This document shows positions 25,984 to 32,732 of a stretch of 64,000 nt of DNA, piece by piece. The translations under genes were made by a program, and so were the position numbers. Source of the DNA: JBBQZP01 sp038207585 (GTDB taxonomy: Bacteria; Pseudomonadota; Alphaproteobacteria; Rhodobacterales; Rhodobacteraceae); contig JBBQZP010000020.1 of assembly GCA_038207585.1 (NCBI GenBank), positions 1 through 64,000 on the forward strand, written 5' to 3'. Position 1 is the first letter of the stretch. Each line of letters starts with the position of its first letter. The notes beneath the pieces are model-generated. The model ran no database searches and was not told where the DNA came from. It was given only the letters and a program-made list of their open reading frames with translations.

Positions 25984-26069
25984 GGCCCCGTGGCGAAATG
26001 GTAGACGCAACCGTCTTTAAAACGGACACCCTCCAAGGTTTGTGGGTTCGAATCCCACCGGGGCCACCA
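25984..26069 (+). tRNA. Class II Leu-like tRNA with UUA anticodon (candidate ochre suppressor)
   Basis: An 86-base tRNA with encoded CCA. The acceptor stem GGCCCCG/CGGGGCC is perfect, discriminator A, T-arm GTGGG-TTCGAAT-CCCAC perfect, D-arm GCG…CGC with the Leu-like GGTAGA, and a 15-base variable arm with a 3-bp stem. The anticodon arm is CCGT-CTTTAAA-ACGG, so positions 34-36 are TTA (26017-26019), which reads the stop codon UAA. The fifth anticodon-stem pair is A-A. A shift that would give the normal Leu UAA anticodon destroys all stem pairing. Leu identity is inferred from the long arm and A73. It lies inside the IS1595 transposon. Confidence 0.88.
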
Positions 26070-26086
26070 CATTTACGGAGGCCGCT

Positions 26087-26494
26087 ATGTCTAGGGCATC
26101 GAATATGAAGGATATGAGAGACCGCCTTGATGCAATTAGGGGGCAGATTGCAGTCCTTAGAGGGCAAGAGGCTCTCTTACTGGATTTGCTGAATGAAGCT
26201 CCTAAAGAGCCGATAACGACGACAACAAAGAGGGCTGCCAAGGGGTCAGTTAAGGTTAGGGTTTTAGAGTTGCTGGAGAAACAAGGTAGGAGCGGGCTGA
26301 ACGCTGCGCGCGCAGTTGAGTTGAGCGAAGCTTCTGGTGACGCCTTGGATCGCGGGTCGGTATCCAGCCTTCTGTCTAGGCTCAAACAGGACGATGTTGT
26401 GGCCTACGATGGCAGCAACTATCGCCTCAAGAAATATACGGTGATTCCAGGCTCGGTAACGCCACTGCGAACTTCGAGCGAGGGGTCTTTCTGA
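26087..26494 (+). CDS. Winged-helix-like hypothetical protein next to the tRNA (transposon passenger)
   Basis: A 135-aa protein starting 17 bases after the tRNA with GGAG upstream of the ATG. Residues 8-37 look like a coiled coil (MRDRLDAIRGQIAVLRGQEA). Residues about 53-115 (KVRVLELLEKQGRSGLNAAR, then GSVSSLLSRLKQDDVVAYD) have the layout of a winged helix-turn-helix that could bind DNA. The closeness to the tRNA suggests they may share a transcript. No known family is recognised. Confidence 0.7.
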   Translation: MSRASNMKDMRDRLDAIRGQIAVLRGQEALLLDLLNEAPKEPITTTTKRAAKGSVKVRVLELLEKQGRSGLNAARAVELSEASGDALDRGSVSSLLSRLKQDDVVAYDGSNYRLKKYTVIPGSVTPLRTSSEGSF

Positions 26495-26584
26495 CGCTTT
26501 GCTGAGAAGGCCCGCCCCCCCAGACCTATGCCGTGAGAAGCAATCTGAGGGAGCGGTTCAAGTCCAATAGGAAAGGAATTCCAT

Positions 26585-26701
26585 ATGGACAACTCAACAG
26601 ATGACAAGAAGGTCATCTACCGGCCCTACATCACGACCAAAGATGGTCGCAGGATCTGGGCCAAATGGTATGGTAAGAAGGCGTTTCGGATCGAGACCTG
26701 A
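26585..26701 (+). CDS. 38-aa conserved-looking small protein (transposon passenger)
   Basis: A short, basic peptide (MDNSTDDKKVIYRPYITTKD… ending KKAFRIET) with an excellent ribosome site AGGAAAGGA nine bases upstream and a strong terminator starting 17 bases after its TGA. The start, ribosome site and terminator together make it a real gene despite its size. Patterns such as VIYRPYIT and WYGKKAF suggest a short beta-rich protein. Function unknown. Confidence 0.65.
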   Translation: MDNSTDDKKVIYRPYITTKDGRRIWAKWYGKKAFRIET

Positions 26702-26717
26702 CTTACCGTTAAGACTG

Positions 26718-26748
26718 GAGGGAGCAGAAAACTGCTCCCTCTTTTTTG
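26718..26748 (+). terminator. Rho-independent terminator inside the transposon
   Basis: GAGGGAGCAG pairs with CTGCTCCCTC around a 4-base loop, followed by TTTTTT. It ends the tRNA/winged-helix/38-aa transcription unit before the decayed tRNA copy. Confidence 0.9.
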
Positions 26749-26799
26749 TAGCGACGCAACCGGCGAACCGACACCCTCCAAGGTATTTGTGCCACCACA
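26748..26799 (+). pseudogene. Shrunken second copy of the transposon tRNA
   Basis: Three blocks match the intact tRNA in order: GACGCAACCG (26753-26762 against 26004-26013), GACACCCTCCAAGGT (26770-26784 against 26025-26039) and GCCACCACA (26791-26799 against 26063-26071), with TTTGTG also kept. The anticodon loop is altered and the 5' acceptor and T-arm are missing, so it cannot work as a tRNA. Together with the intact copy it brackets the winged-helix and 38-aa genes. Confidence 0.75.
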
Positions 26800-26875
26800 C
26801 CCTTCAAAATAATCATTTTTCATCTGCGGTGAAGCCTTTGCTGACGCAACTACAACGATTCATCCCATTGCGCGT

Positions 26876-27835
26876 TTACTGAGCGTAGGTCAGGCGCTTT
26901 CCTACTGCTGCTAGGATGGTGATTTGACCGCGCTCAGCGTCGTTAACGCCATTCGCAACGCGGTTGTTGTAGCGAAAATCGAACTCTGCGGCGTAGCGGT
27001 GCAGGTGCTGCTTGCCGCAGTGCTGGTAGACACCCTTCATGCCGCGCTTGAAGATGCTGTAGAAACCCTCAACCGTGTTCGTGTGCATTTCGCGGTCCTC
27101 AAGGTTCACATACTCGCCTGCGCCGTGGTTGGTCCAACCGTGGGCTTCAAAAATCTTGCCAGCGCCGATGCCCTGATACTGACGGGCTTCATCAGTCATT
27201 ACATATGCTTCACGGGCAATGTTCTGTTGTAGGATCGGGATCAACGTGGACTTCTTGAGGTCTTCAATGACAATGCTTTTGGCGCGCTTAGTGGTGCGGT
27301 CCACAAGGGTCAGCATCTTCATCTTGTGAGAACCGCCACGAGCGTTCTTCGCCTTGGTGACGCCCGGCTCTTTGCCGATGAATGTCTCGTCTACCTCTAC
27401 GATACCACCATTGGCACCAAAGCCAGCCAGCGCCCCGTCACGCATACACTCACGAATGCGGTGGGTCAGGAACCATGCGGACTTGTAGGTGATACCAAGG
27501 ACGCGGTGCATCTGGTGGCTGCTGATACCCTTCTTGCTGGACACCATCAGGTGAATTGCTTGCAGCCAAAGGTGCAGAGCAATGTGGCTTTCCTCAAAGA
27601 TAGTGCCGATGCGAACGGTGAACTGCTTGCGGCATTCGGCACACTTCTTGAGGCCGTGGCGCTCGATGCCTTCCGGGTTCTTCTTGGACGCCTTGGAGCG
27701 GACACCGGCGAGTGCATACACCTTGCCGCAGTTTCCGCAGTGCGGGCAAACCGGGCCACCAGCCCAAAGCAGCGCCTCAACGTGCGCAAAGGCTGCGGCT
27801 TCGTCGTGCATGTAGGGCTTGGACAGGATGGACAT
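26876..27835 (-). CDS. IS1595-family transposase
   Basis: A 319-aa transposase, apparently complete. An N-terminal zinc ribbon (CPHCGNCGKVY, then CAECRKQF) is followed by a helix-turn-helix-like part (SSHQMHRVLGITYKSAWFL) and a DDE-type catalytic domain with VEVDETFIGKE, VMTDEARQY and HTNTVEGFYSIFKRG, as in ISXO2-like members. Its stop is TAA at 26876-26878, the codon the transposon's own tRNA would read; readthrough would add Leu plus 20 residues before a TGA at 26813. It starts 44 bases inside the right inverted repeat. Confidence 0.93.
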   Translation of the reverse strand: MSILSKPYMHDEAAAFAHVEALLWAGGPVCPHCGNCGKVYALAGVRSKASKKNPEGIERHGLKKCAECRKQFTVRIGTIFEESHIALHLWLQAIHLMVSSKKGISSHQMHRVLGITYKSAWFLTHRIRECMRDGALAGFGANGGIVEVDETFIGKEPGVTKAKNARGGSHKMKMLTLVDRTTKRAKSIVIEDLKKSTLIPILQQNIAREAYVMTDEARQYQGIGAGKIFEAHGWTNHGAGEYVNLEDREMHTNTVEGFYSIFKRGMKGVYQHCGKQHLHRYAAEFDFRYNNRVANGVNDAERGQITILAAVGKRLTYAQ

Positions 27836-27878
27836 GGCGCGTTCCTCAACTCTATGGCTTGAATATAGGTTCAGGAGT

Positions 27879-27903
27879 TGGGTTTGTCAAATATATAATC
27901 GCC
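27879..27903 (-). repeat. Right terminal inverted repeat of the transposon
   Basis: Ends …ATATATAATCGCC immediately before the target duplication CAAGAATA (27904-27911). It is the reverse complement of the left repeat with one mismatch. Confidence 0.92.
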
Positions 27904-28636
27904 CAAGAATACGATTTCGACTATCTGCGTATGCAAAGCCGGGACGCGGACCAATATCCCCAATGTGTGGACCTTCGCCGACCCTTGCGCCACGATTTGC
28001 TGGTTGAATTAGTTTTCCCGTTTCAATCGAGGGGAGGTTTAAAAAGCACCACACCACAAATATTGAAAACTCCCCAACATTAAATCGCTTAAAGCTATAT
28101 TTTGTGGAGCCCATTATGATTTTCGATGCCGCTTGACGACCAACCAAAACACCATAAAAGAATTGCTGCTTGCGTGGGTTCACGTTCGCAATAGTAATCG
28201 CTTCAGTTATCTCTTTTTTCTTTCTGATATTATATTTATCTGAGGCTTTCCTTGAGGCTGAATGATAATATAACTCCGCAGCCCCACCACTACGCAGGCC
28301 GAGGTACTCTGAATATAACTTTATGTTTTCCTTGCCTTCAAAGCCCATGGTGTAATTGATAGTTGTCAAATCAAGCGGCGACTTGTTTGAGGGGTGAATC
28401 GAGTAATGGTGCCCCGTAATTTTCGACCCATCTAGTGCCTCGTCACCTATGGAAAAATCAATGTCGGAGTTAAGGCCAGAGTATTGAAACTTTGATCCGG
28501 AATTGATGCCTATGATTATTTCTCCACCCTTGCCAACCTTCAGTGAAAAGAGTTTCTTCTCTATTCCATCAATAGAAATACAGACTCTGGTGATAGGTTT
28601 CGTGACAAGCATCGTCGTCGATGAGGAGAATTTCAC
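27904..28636 (-). pseudogene. 5' part of gene interrupted by the transposon, coupled to thyX
   Basis: The first 244 codons of a 294-aa protein that continues at 25150-24999. It starts with GTG at 28636, overlapping the thyX stop by four bases (GTGA), so it was translationally coupled to thyX. The sequence is AT-richer than its neighbours and has no signal peptide. Segments such as VCISIDGIEKKLFSLKVGKG and GLRSGGAAELYYHSAS do not match a family I know. As it stands, translation runs nine bases into the transposon repeat and stops, removing the last 50 residues. Confidence 0.75.
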
Positions 28637-29553
28637 CCCAAAACCCCCTCAAACTCCCGCCATTCCCCCTTGCTCATGCCCGAGGTTTCCTGCGTCACCA
28701 CCTCACCCTTAAGCATCCGCTTCAAACAATCAATCGCTTTTGACGAGAGTGTGGTGCCGCCCATGCGGTAATCCTCGAAGGCGGCAAAGGCCAGCGGCAC
28801 CCAGTCGGCCACGACGCGGCAGATGGCTTCGGCATAGACCCTGATCTCGTATTGGGCGTGGGGGTCGGCGCGCAGGCGCAGGAAGTGGAACAGGTTGTGC
28901 AGATCAACCTTCCAGTACCATTGCGTATAGATGTTGGCGGGCAGGTTCATCCGGGCCAGTTCGCGGGCCAGTCCCTGCTGGGGGGTGCCATCGGGCTGGG
29001 CCTGAGAAAGCATCTCTTCATAGTGATCATAGGCGGTGTTCGCGTCGCGCTTCAGCACCTCCAGCACGCGCGCCGCCTCGGCCCCTTCCAGCACGGCCCC
29101 CCGGCCCTGATTGTTGATCACCGACTGGGCGGCAAGCTGATCCGGGGCGGGAATGTAGAACTCGCGGTCCAAGACCGAATAGCGGGCCGAGTATTCGTTG
29201 ACGTTGGCGGTGCGGTGTCTGATCCACTGGCGGGCGACAAACACGGGCAGTTTGACGTGCAGCTTGATCTCGCACATCTCGAACGGGGTCGAATGCCAGT
29301 GCCGCATCAGATAGCGGATCAGGCCTTCGTCGTTCTGCACATGTTTGGTGCCCGCGCCGTAGCTGACCCGCGCGGCCTGCACGATGGCCGCATCGTCGCC
29401 CATATAGTCGATGACGCGGACAAAGCCGTGATCCAGCACCTCGTGCGCGAGGTAAAGATGCGCCTCCATCCCCTCGGACACAGCGCGCAGGGTCTGGCGG
29501 GTGGTTGCACGCTGCGCCGCGATTTCGGCGGTCTGTTCCGGGGTCAGGGGCAT
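28633..29553 (-). CDS. thyX: FAD-dependent thymidylate synthase
   Basis: Makes dTMP from dUMP using methylene-tetrahydrofolate, FAD and NADPH, in the cytoplasm. The 306-aa protein carries the ThyX motif RHRTANVNEYSARYS with the catalytic serine, plus YQQKW-equivalent IYTQWYWKVDLHNLFHFL. The length is slightly above average for the family because of N- and C-terminal tails. A single NrdR-box-like sequence lies 38 bases upstream. Confidence 0.96.
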   Translation of the reverse strand: MPLTPEQTAEIAAQRATTRQTLRAVSEGMEAHLYLAHEVLDHGFVRVIDYMGDDAAIVQAARVSYGAGTKHVQNDEGLIRYLMRHWHSTPFEMCEIKLHVKLPVFVARQWIRHRTANVNEYSARYSVLDREFYIPAPDQLAAQSVINNQGRGAVLEGAEAARVLEVLKRDANTAYDHYEEMLSQAQPDGTPQQGLARELARMNLPANIYTQWYWKVDLHNLFHFLRLRADPHAQYEIRVYAEAICRVVADWVPLAFAAFEDYRMGGTTLSSKAIDCLKRMLKGEVVTQETSGMSKGEWREFEGVLG

Positions 29554-29590
29554 GGGATCGGGGCCTTTCGCAGGTCATATGAGTCGTGCG

Positions 29591-29606
29591 CCACTATATA
29601 TAGCCA
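29591..29606. promoter_or_regulatory. Possible NrdR box upstream of thyX
   Basis: CCACTATATATAGCCA resembles one half-site pair of the NrdR consensus (ACACTATAT-type palindrome). NrdR boxes normally come in tandem and only one is seen, so this may be just an AT-rich -10 region. nrdR is 4 kb away. Confidence 0.3.
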
Positions 29607-29748
29607 AAGCAGCATCGCAAACCGCGATATCCTGCGTGATGCCGGGGCGCATCAGGTTGCAGCGTAGATGAAGGCTGGGGCAAAACGCGTTGACTTCGTT
29701 ACAGGATTCCGTCACCGTTTCCAAAAATCGGGCAATCGAGAAGAAATC

Positions 29749-30732
29749 ATGCTGAATGTAAAGACCGCTGTTTGCGCGCTCCTGCTGGTCTCGGCCTGCA
29801 GCGGCAACCCGTTGGGCGACAATACCGGCGGTGGGGGCGGCGGTGGCGGTGGTAGTGGCGGTGGTGGAGGGTCGACCGGTAACATCACGGTTCCGACTGC
29901 GTTGGCCGTGAACCTGAGAGCCGCAAACTACAACGCCGCGACCGACACGCTTGAGTTGCGGATTTCGGGTCTCGACTCGACGCCCGTGCTGGTTGAGTAT
30001 GATCGGTTCAGGAGACTGGATGTTCCGGGCTTCAGGGCCTACAAAGTTCAGGAAGATGCACTTGATCGCTTGTTTGTGGCACTTGCCGCAGAAAGCGCTG
30101 ATGGAAGTGTCCGCGCCGTTGCAGCGTCAGATGGCGGGCAGTTCAACAGGTCCTTCGGTGGCACATATTACGAACGCGATGGCGCGTTTGACCGTCCGAA
30201 TATCGGGTCCGGACCTGGCACCGGACAGGTCAGCTATGCCGGACGATATGCAGGTGTGACCGACGTAGGCCTTCGGAATGGCCCCGATCTTTTGCCTGTT
30301 CCAGCAGGGACGGATCCTTCCGTTCGGCCGGTTCAACCAACGCGAGTGCGCGGTGACATCTTTCTGAACGCAAACTTTTCCGACAACCAGATCAACGGCG
30401 TGATTTACAACCGCGTTGTGATTGATGCCAGAACGAATAATCGTTTGCAAAATGTTGTCCTCGTCCCGGCTACGATTGCAAGCAACGGGACATTCGCGGG
30501 CAAAGGCGAGTCCGTCTTTCCCACCGCTTCGGACCCCTCCCCAAATCCGACCGTTGTCGGCGATTACGGCGGTGTTTTCGGCGGCATTAATTCAAGATCA
30601 GTCGCAGGGACCGTCCACGTCACGGATTGGGGTCCGGATATTGATGAAGAAGACGAATACGGTGTGTTCGTGTTGACCCAGTGCGGCCGGCCAAACGATT
30701 CGCCCATCTGCAACGGCACCGCGCCGAACTAA
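29749..30732 (+). CDS. Surface lipoprotein with TbpB-like beta-barrel lobe (Slam substrate candidate)
   Basis: A 327-aa lipoprotein. The ATG at 29749 starts a signal peptide with lipobox LVSAC, so Cys is lipidated. A Gly/Ser-rich flexible linker follows. The C-terminal half has the repeated small-barrel strands of TbpB-type lobes: VSYAGRYAGV, VRGDIFLNANFSDNQINGVI-like strand pairs, NGTFAGKGES, VVGDYGGVFGG and SVAGTVHV. Such proteins are carried to the outer surface by Slam, and a Slam-like gene starts five bases downstream. The ligand (metal, heme or host protein) is unknown. Confidence 0.8.
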   Translation: MLNVKTAVCALLLVSACSGNPLGDNTGGGGGGGGGSGGGGGSTGNITVPTALAVNLRAANYNAATDTLELRISGLDSTPVLVEYDRFRRLDVPGFRAYKVQEDALDRLFVALAAESADGSVRAVAASDGGQFNRSFGGTYYERDGAFDRPNIGSGPGTGQVSYAGRYAGVTDVGLRNGPDLLPVPAGTDPSVRPVQPTRVRGDIFLNANFSDNQINGVIYNRVVIDARTNNRLQNVVLVPATIASNGTFAGKGESVFPTASDPSPNPTVVGDYGGVFGGINSRSVAGTVHVTDWGPDIDEEDEYGVFVLTQCGRPNDSPICNGTAPN

Positions 30733-30736
30733 GGGC

Positions 30737-32152
30737 ATGACCCGCCTTTCCAGATTAGCCGTTGCCGCAATAACTGCTGCATGGATTGTCTGTCCTTTGG
30801 CCGACGCCGGGGTGAACGCCGGGGAAACCGTCGAGGTTCCAAAAGAAGATGCGCAACTGGCCGCTGTCGCGGCGTGGCGGCGCGGCGATCTGATTGTCGC
30901 GCGCCAACTTTCGCAGGCGTTGCTGGCCGCCGACGGCCGCGATCCGCTTGCGCATTACGTTCTGGCGCTGTCCTCTTTTGACAACGACGACTTGCGGATC
31001 GCACGCACCCACGCGAGGCTTGCCTTCCGCTATGGCCGGACGGATGTTCAGAAACATCAGGCGGCCATCACGGCGGCTAATATTGCTTCGGCCGAGAAGC
31101 GCGATCTTGCGCTGCGCTTCTGGCTACGGCAAGCCACGGAAACCGCCCCGACACCCGAGGTGCGAGCCCGCGGCATTGCAACGATTGATGCCGTCCGGCG
31201 AAAGAGCCCATGGTCGACCAGCCTGCGGTTTTCGGTGACGCCGTCAAACAATGTGAACGGCGGCAGCAACAGCCCCTTCAACGTGATCGATGGCGTGCCT
31301 TTTGTGGGGGTGCTTGATCCGGACGCGCAGGCTCTTTCGGGCTTGGTGACTACGCTGCAAGGTCGTATCGGCTATCGGTTGCGCGAAACCAGTCTGTCGC
31401 AAACCCAGATCGGCGCCAGCCTGGGGCTGAAGCGCGTGTCGCTGTCATCGGGCGCACGTGATAAGGCGATAACGCTGACCGGAAAGGATCTTGCGACAAC
31501 GGATGTCGATTTCAGTCTTGACCACCGTTTTCGGACGGAAGGCATGAATGGCTCTATAAGTCTGTCACTCGGGCTGGGCTTCGGACTGGGCTACGACAGC
31601 GATCTTGACGGCAATTCCGATTTCAGCAGACGTGCGTCACTTGATGTCAGCCGCCGTTTTGCGCTGGGTAAAAGCACGCTGGCAGATCTGGGGGCCGGTG
31701 TGGAAATCCAGGAGGTGCGCGCGGGAACGCGGCCGGTGTCTACGACATATCAGGTGTCAGGAACCTTGCGACGCGGGTTTCAAAACGGGGATATTGCCGG
31801 AGTCAGCCTTGCCTTTTTTGCTACAGATGCCGACCGAAGCAACGAACGACGCGAGGGGCTCTTTGTTCGAGGGTCCTATGATTTCGGCAATGCGCTGGGG
31901 CCGTTTCTGGTGTCAGGCGCGGTTGGCGGATCGATGTCTCGCTATGCTGATTATACGATCGGCTTCATCCGACCGCCCGGCGGACGCCAGGATGTCTCGA
32001 TCTTTGGCGAGGTAAGTCTGACTGCAAAGGATTTGTCTTGGGCCGGTTTTGCGCCCGAGTTGACCTTGCGCGCAAGCCGCACCAACAGCAACATTTCGCG
32101 GTTTGATCAGAATGAGCTGGGCCTCGTCTTCGGGATAAAGTCTCTTTTCTAA
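30737..32152 (+). CDS. Slam-type outer-membrane lipoprotein translocator
   Basis: A 471-aa protein with a signal peptide (to about residue 25). It has an N-terminal alpha-helical, TPR-like part (AAWRRGDLIVARQLSQALLA, then LAFRYGR) and, from about residue 160, a C-terminal beta-barrel of alternating strands ending in aromatic residues (…LGLVFGIKSLF, with a terminal Phe). This is the layout of surface lipoprotein assembly modifiers (DUF560). Its position directly after a TbpB-like lipoprotein supports the pairing. The final strand ending in Phe suits BAM insertion. Confidence 0.8.
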   Translation: MTRLSRLAVAAITAAWIVCPLADAGVNAGETVEVPKEDAQLAAVAAWRRGDLIVARQLSQALLAADGRDPLAHYVLALSSFDNDDLRIARTHARLAFRYGRTDVQKHQAAITAANIASAEKRDLALRFWLRQATETAPTPEVRARGIATIDAVRRKSPWSTSLRFSVTPSNNVNGGSNSPFNVIDGVPFVGVLDPDAQALSGLVTTLQGRIGYRLRETSLSQTQIGASLGLKRVSLSSGARDKAITLTGKDLATTDVDFSLDHRFRTEGMNGSISLSLGLGFGLGYDSDLDGNSDFSRRASLDVSRRFALGKSTLADLGAGVEIQEVRAGTRPVSTTYQVSGTLRRGFQNGDIAGVSLAFFATDADRSNERREGLFVRGSYDFGNALGPFLVSGAVGGSMSRYADYTIGFIRPPGGRQDVSIFGEVSLTAKDLSWAGFAPELTLRASRTNSNISRFDQNELGLVFGIKSLF

Positions 32153-32208
32153 TCTGGGCTGTCCTTGGCCGGGTATCATGCTAGCTTCCCCCACAAAGGA
32201 GAGCCGAC

Positions 32209-32634
32209 ATGATCAAATATCTGCACACGATGGTCCGGGTGAAGGATCTGGATGCATCGCTCGCGTTCTACAAGCTTCTGGGGCTTGAGGAAACGCGGCG
32301 CTATGACAATGAGGGCGGGCGCTTCACGCTGGTGTTCATGGCCCCGCCGGGCCAGCCCGAATGTCCGGTGGAACTGACCTACAACTGGGATGGCGACGAA
32401 GGCTTGCCATCTGACAGCCGTCACTTCGGCCATCTGGCTTACGCGGTGGATGATATTCACGCCTTTTGCGCGCAGTTGCAGGCGGCAGGTGTGGTGATCA
32501 ACCGCCCACCGCGCGACGGTCGCATGGCCTTTGTGCGCAGCCCCGACAACATCTCCGTCGAGATTTTGCAGGCGGGCGAAGCACTGACCCCGGTCGAGCC
32601 GTGGAAAAGCATGGCCAGCACGGGAAGCTGGTAA
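32209..32634 (+). CDS. gloA: Lactoylglutathione lyase (glyoxalase I)
   Basis: Converts the methylglyoxal-glutathione adduct to S-lactoylglutathione in the cytoplasm. The 141-aa protein has the vicinal-oxygen-chelate pattern: MVRVKDLDASLAFYKLLGLE at the start, metal ligands His in LHTMV, Glu in VELTYNW, His in HFGHLAYAVDD and Glu in SVEILQ. AAAGGAG precedes the ATG. Standalone gene. Confidence 0.93.
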   Translation: MIKYLHTMVRVKDLDASLAFYKLLGLEETRRYDNEGGRFTLVFMAPPGQPECPVELTYNWDGDEGLPSDSRHFGHLAYAVDDIHAFCAQLQAAGVVINRPPRDGRMAFVRSPDNISVEILQAGEALTPVEPWKSMASTGSW

Positions 32635-32732
32635 ACCACTTGCCGTTCCGGCGGCTGTTCAAGCGAAGCCTCCGGCGGGGATATTTTTTCCGGAAAGAAG
32701 CGCCGGACGCTGCAAATTGCGGCGTCTGGCGG

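Larger units (their letters stand above)
25159..27903. mobile_element. IS1595-family transposon carrying a suppressor-like tRNA and passenger genes
   Basis: A 2,745-bp element with 25-base terminal inverted repeats (25159-25183 and 27879-27903, 24 of 25 matching) flanked by a perfect 8-base target duplication CAAGAATA at 25151-25158 and 27904-27911. Eight bases is the usual duplication for the IS1595 family, and the transposase near the right end belongs to that family. Inside lie a Cas2/VapD-like gene, two tiny minus-strand genes, a class II tRNA with UUA anticodon, a winged-helix-like gene, a 38-aa gene with terminator, a decayed second tRNA copy, and the transposase. The perfect duplication and uninterrupted transposase indicate a recent insertion. 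Confidence 0.92.

Noticed and set aside
25984..26069. Reading the tRNA as an ordinary tRNA-Leu with UAA anticodon
   Set aside because: This would need the loop moved by one base, which leaves CCGTC against CGGAC unpaired. The four-pair stem CCGT/ACGG fixes the loop as CTTTAAA.
25984..26069. Selenocysteine or pyrrolysine tRNA
   Set aside because: Anticodons UCA or CUA are absent, the acceptor is 7 bp, the variable arm is short, and no sel or pyl genes are nearby.
26523..26571. A possible third tRNA-like fold (CCTAT … GGTTCAAGTCC … ATAGG) before the 38-aa gene
   Set aside because: Only about 48 bases, no anticodon arm and a weak T-stem. The outer 5-base pairing can occur by chance.
29838..29880. 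Glycine-codon repeat as a functional DNA repeat
   Set aside because: It is a coding low-complexity stretch forming the linker after the lipidated cysteine.
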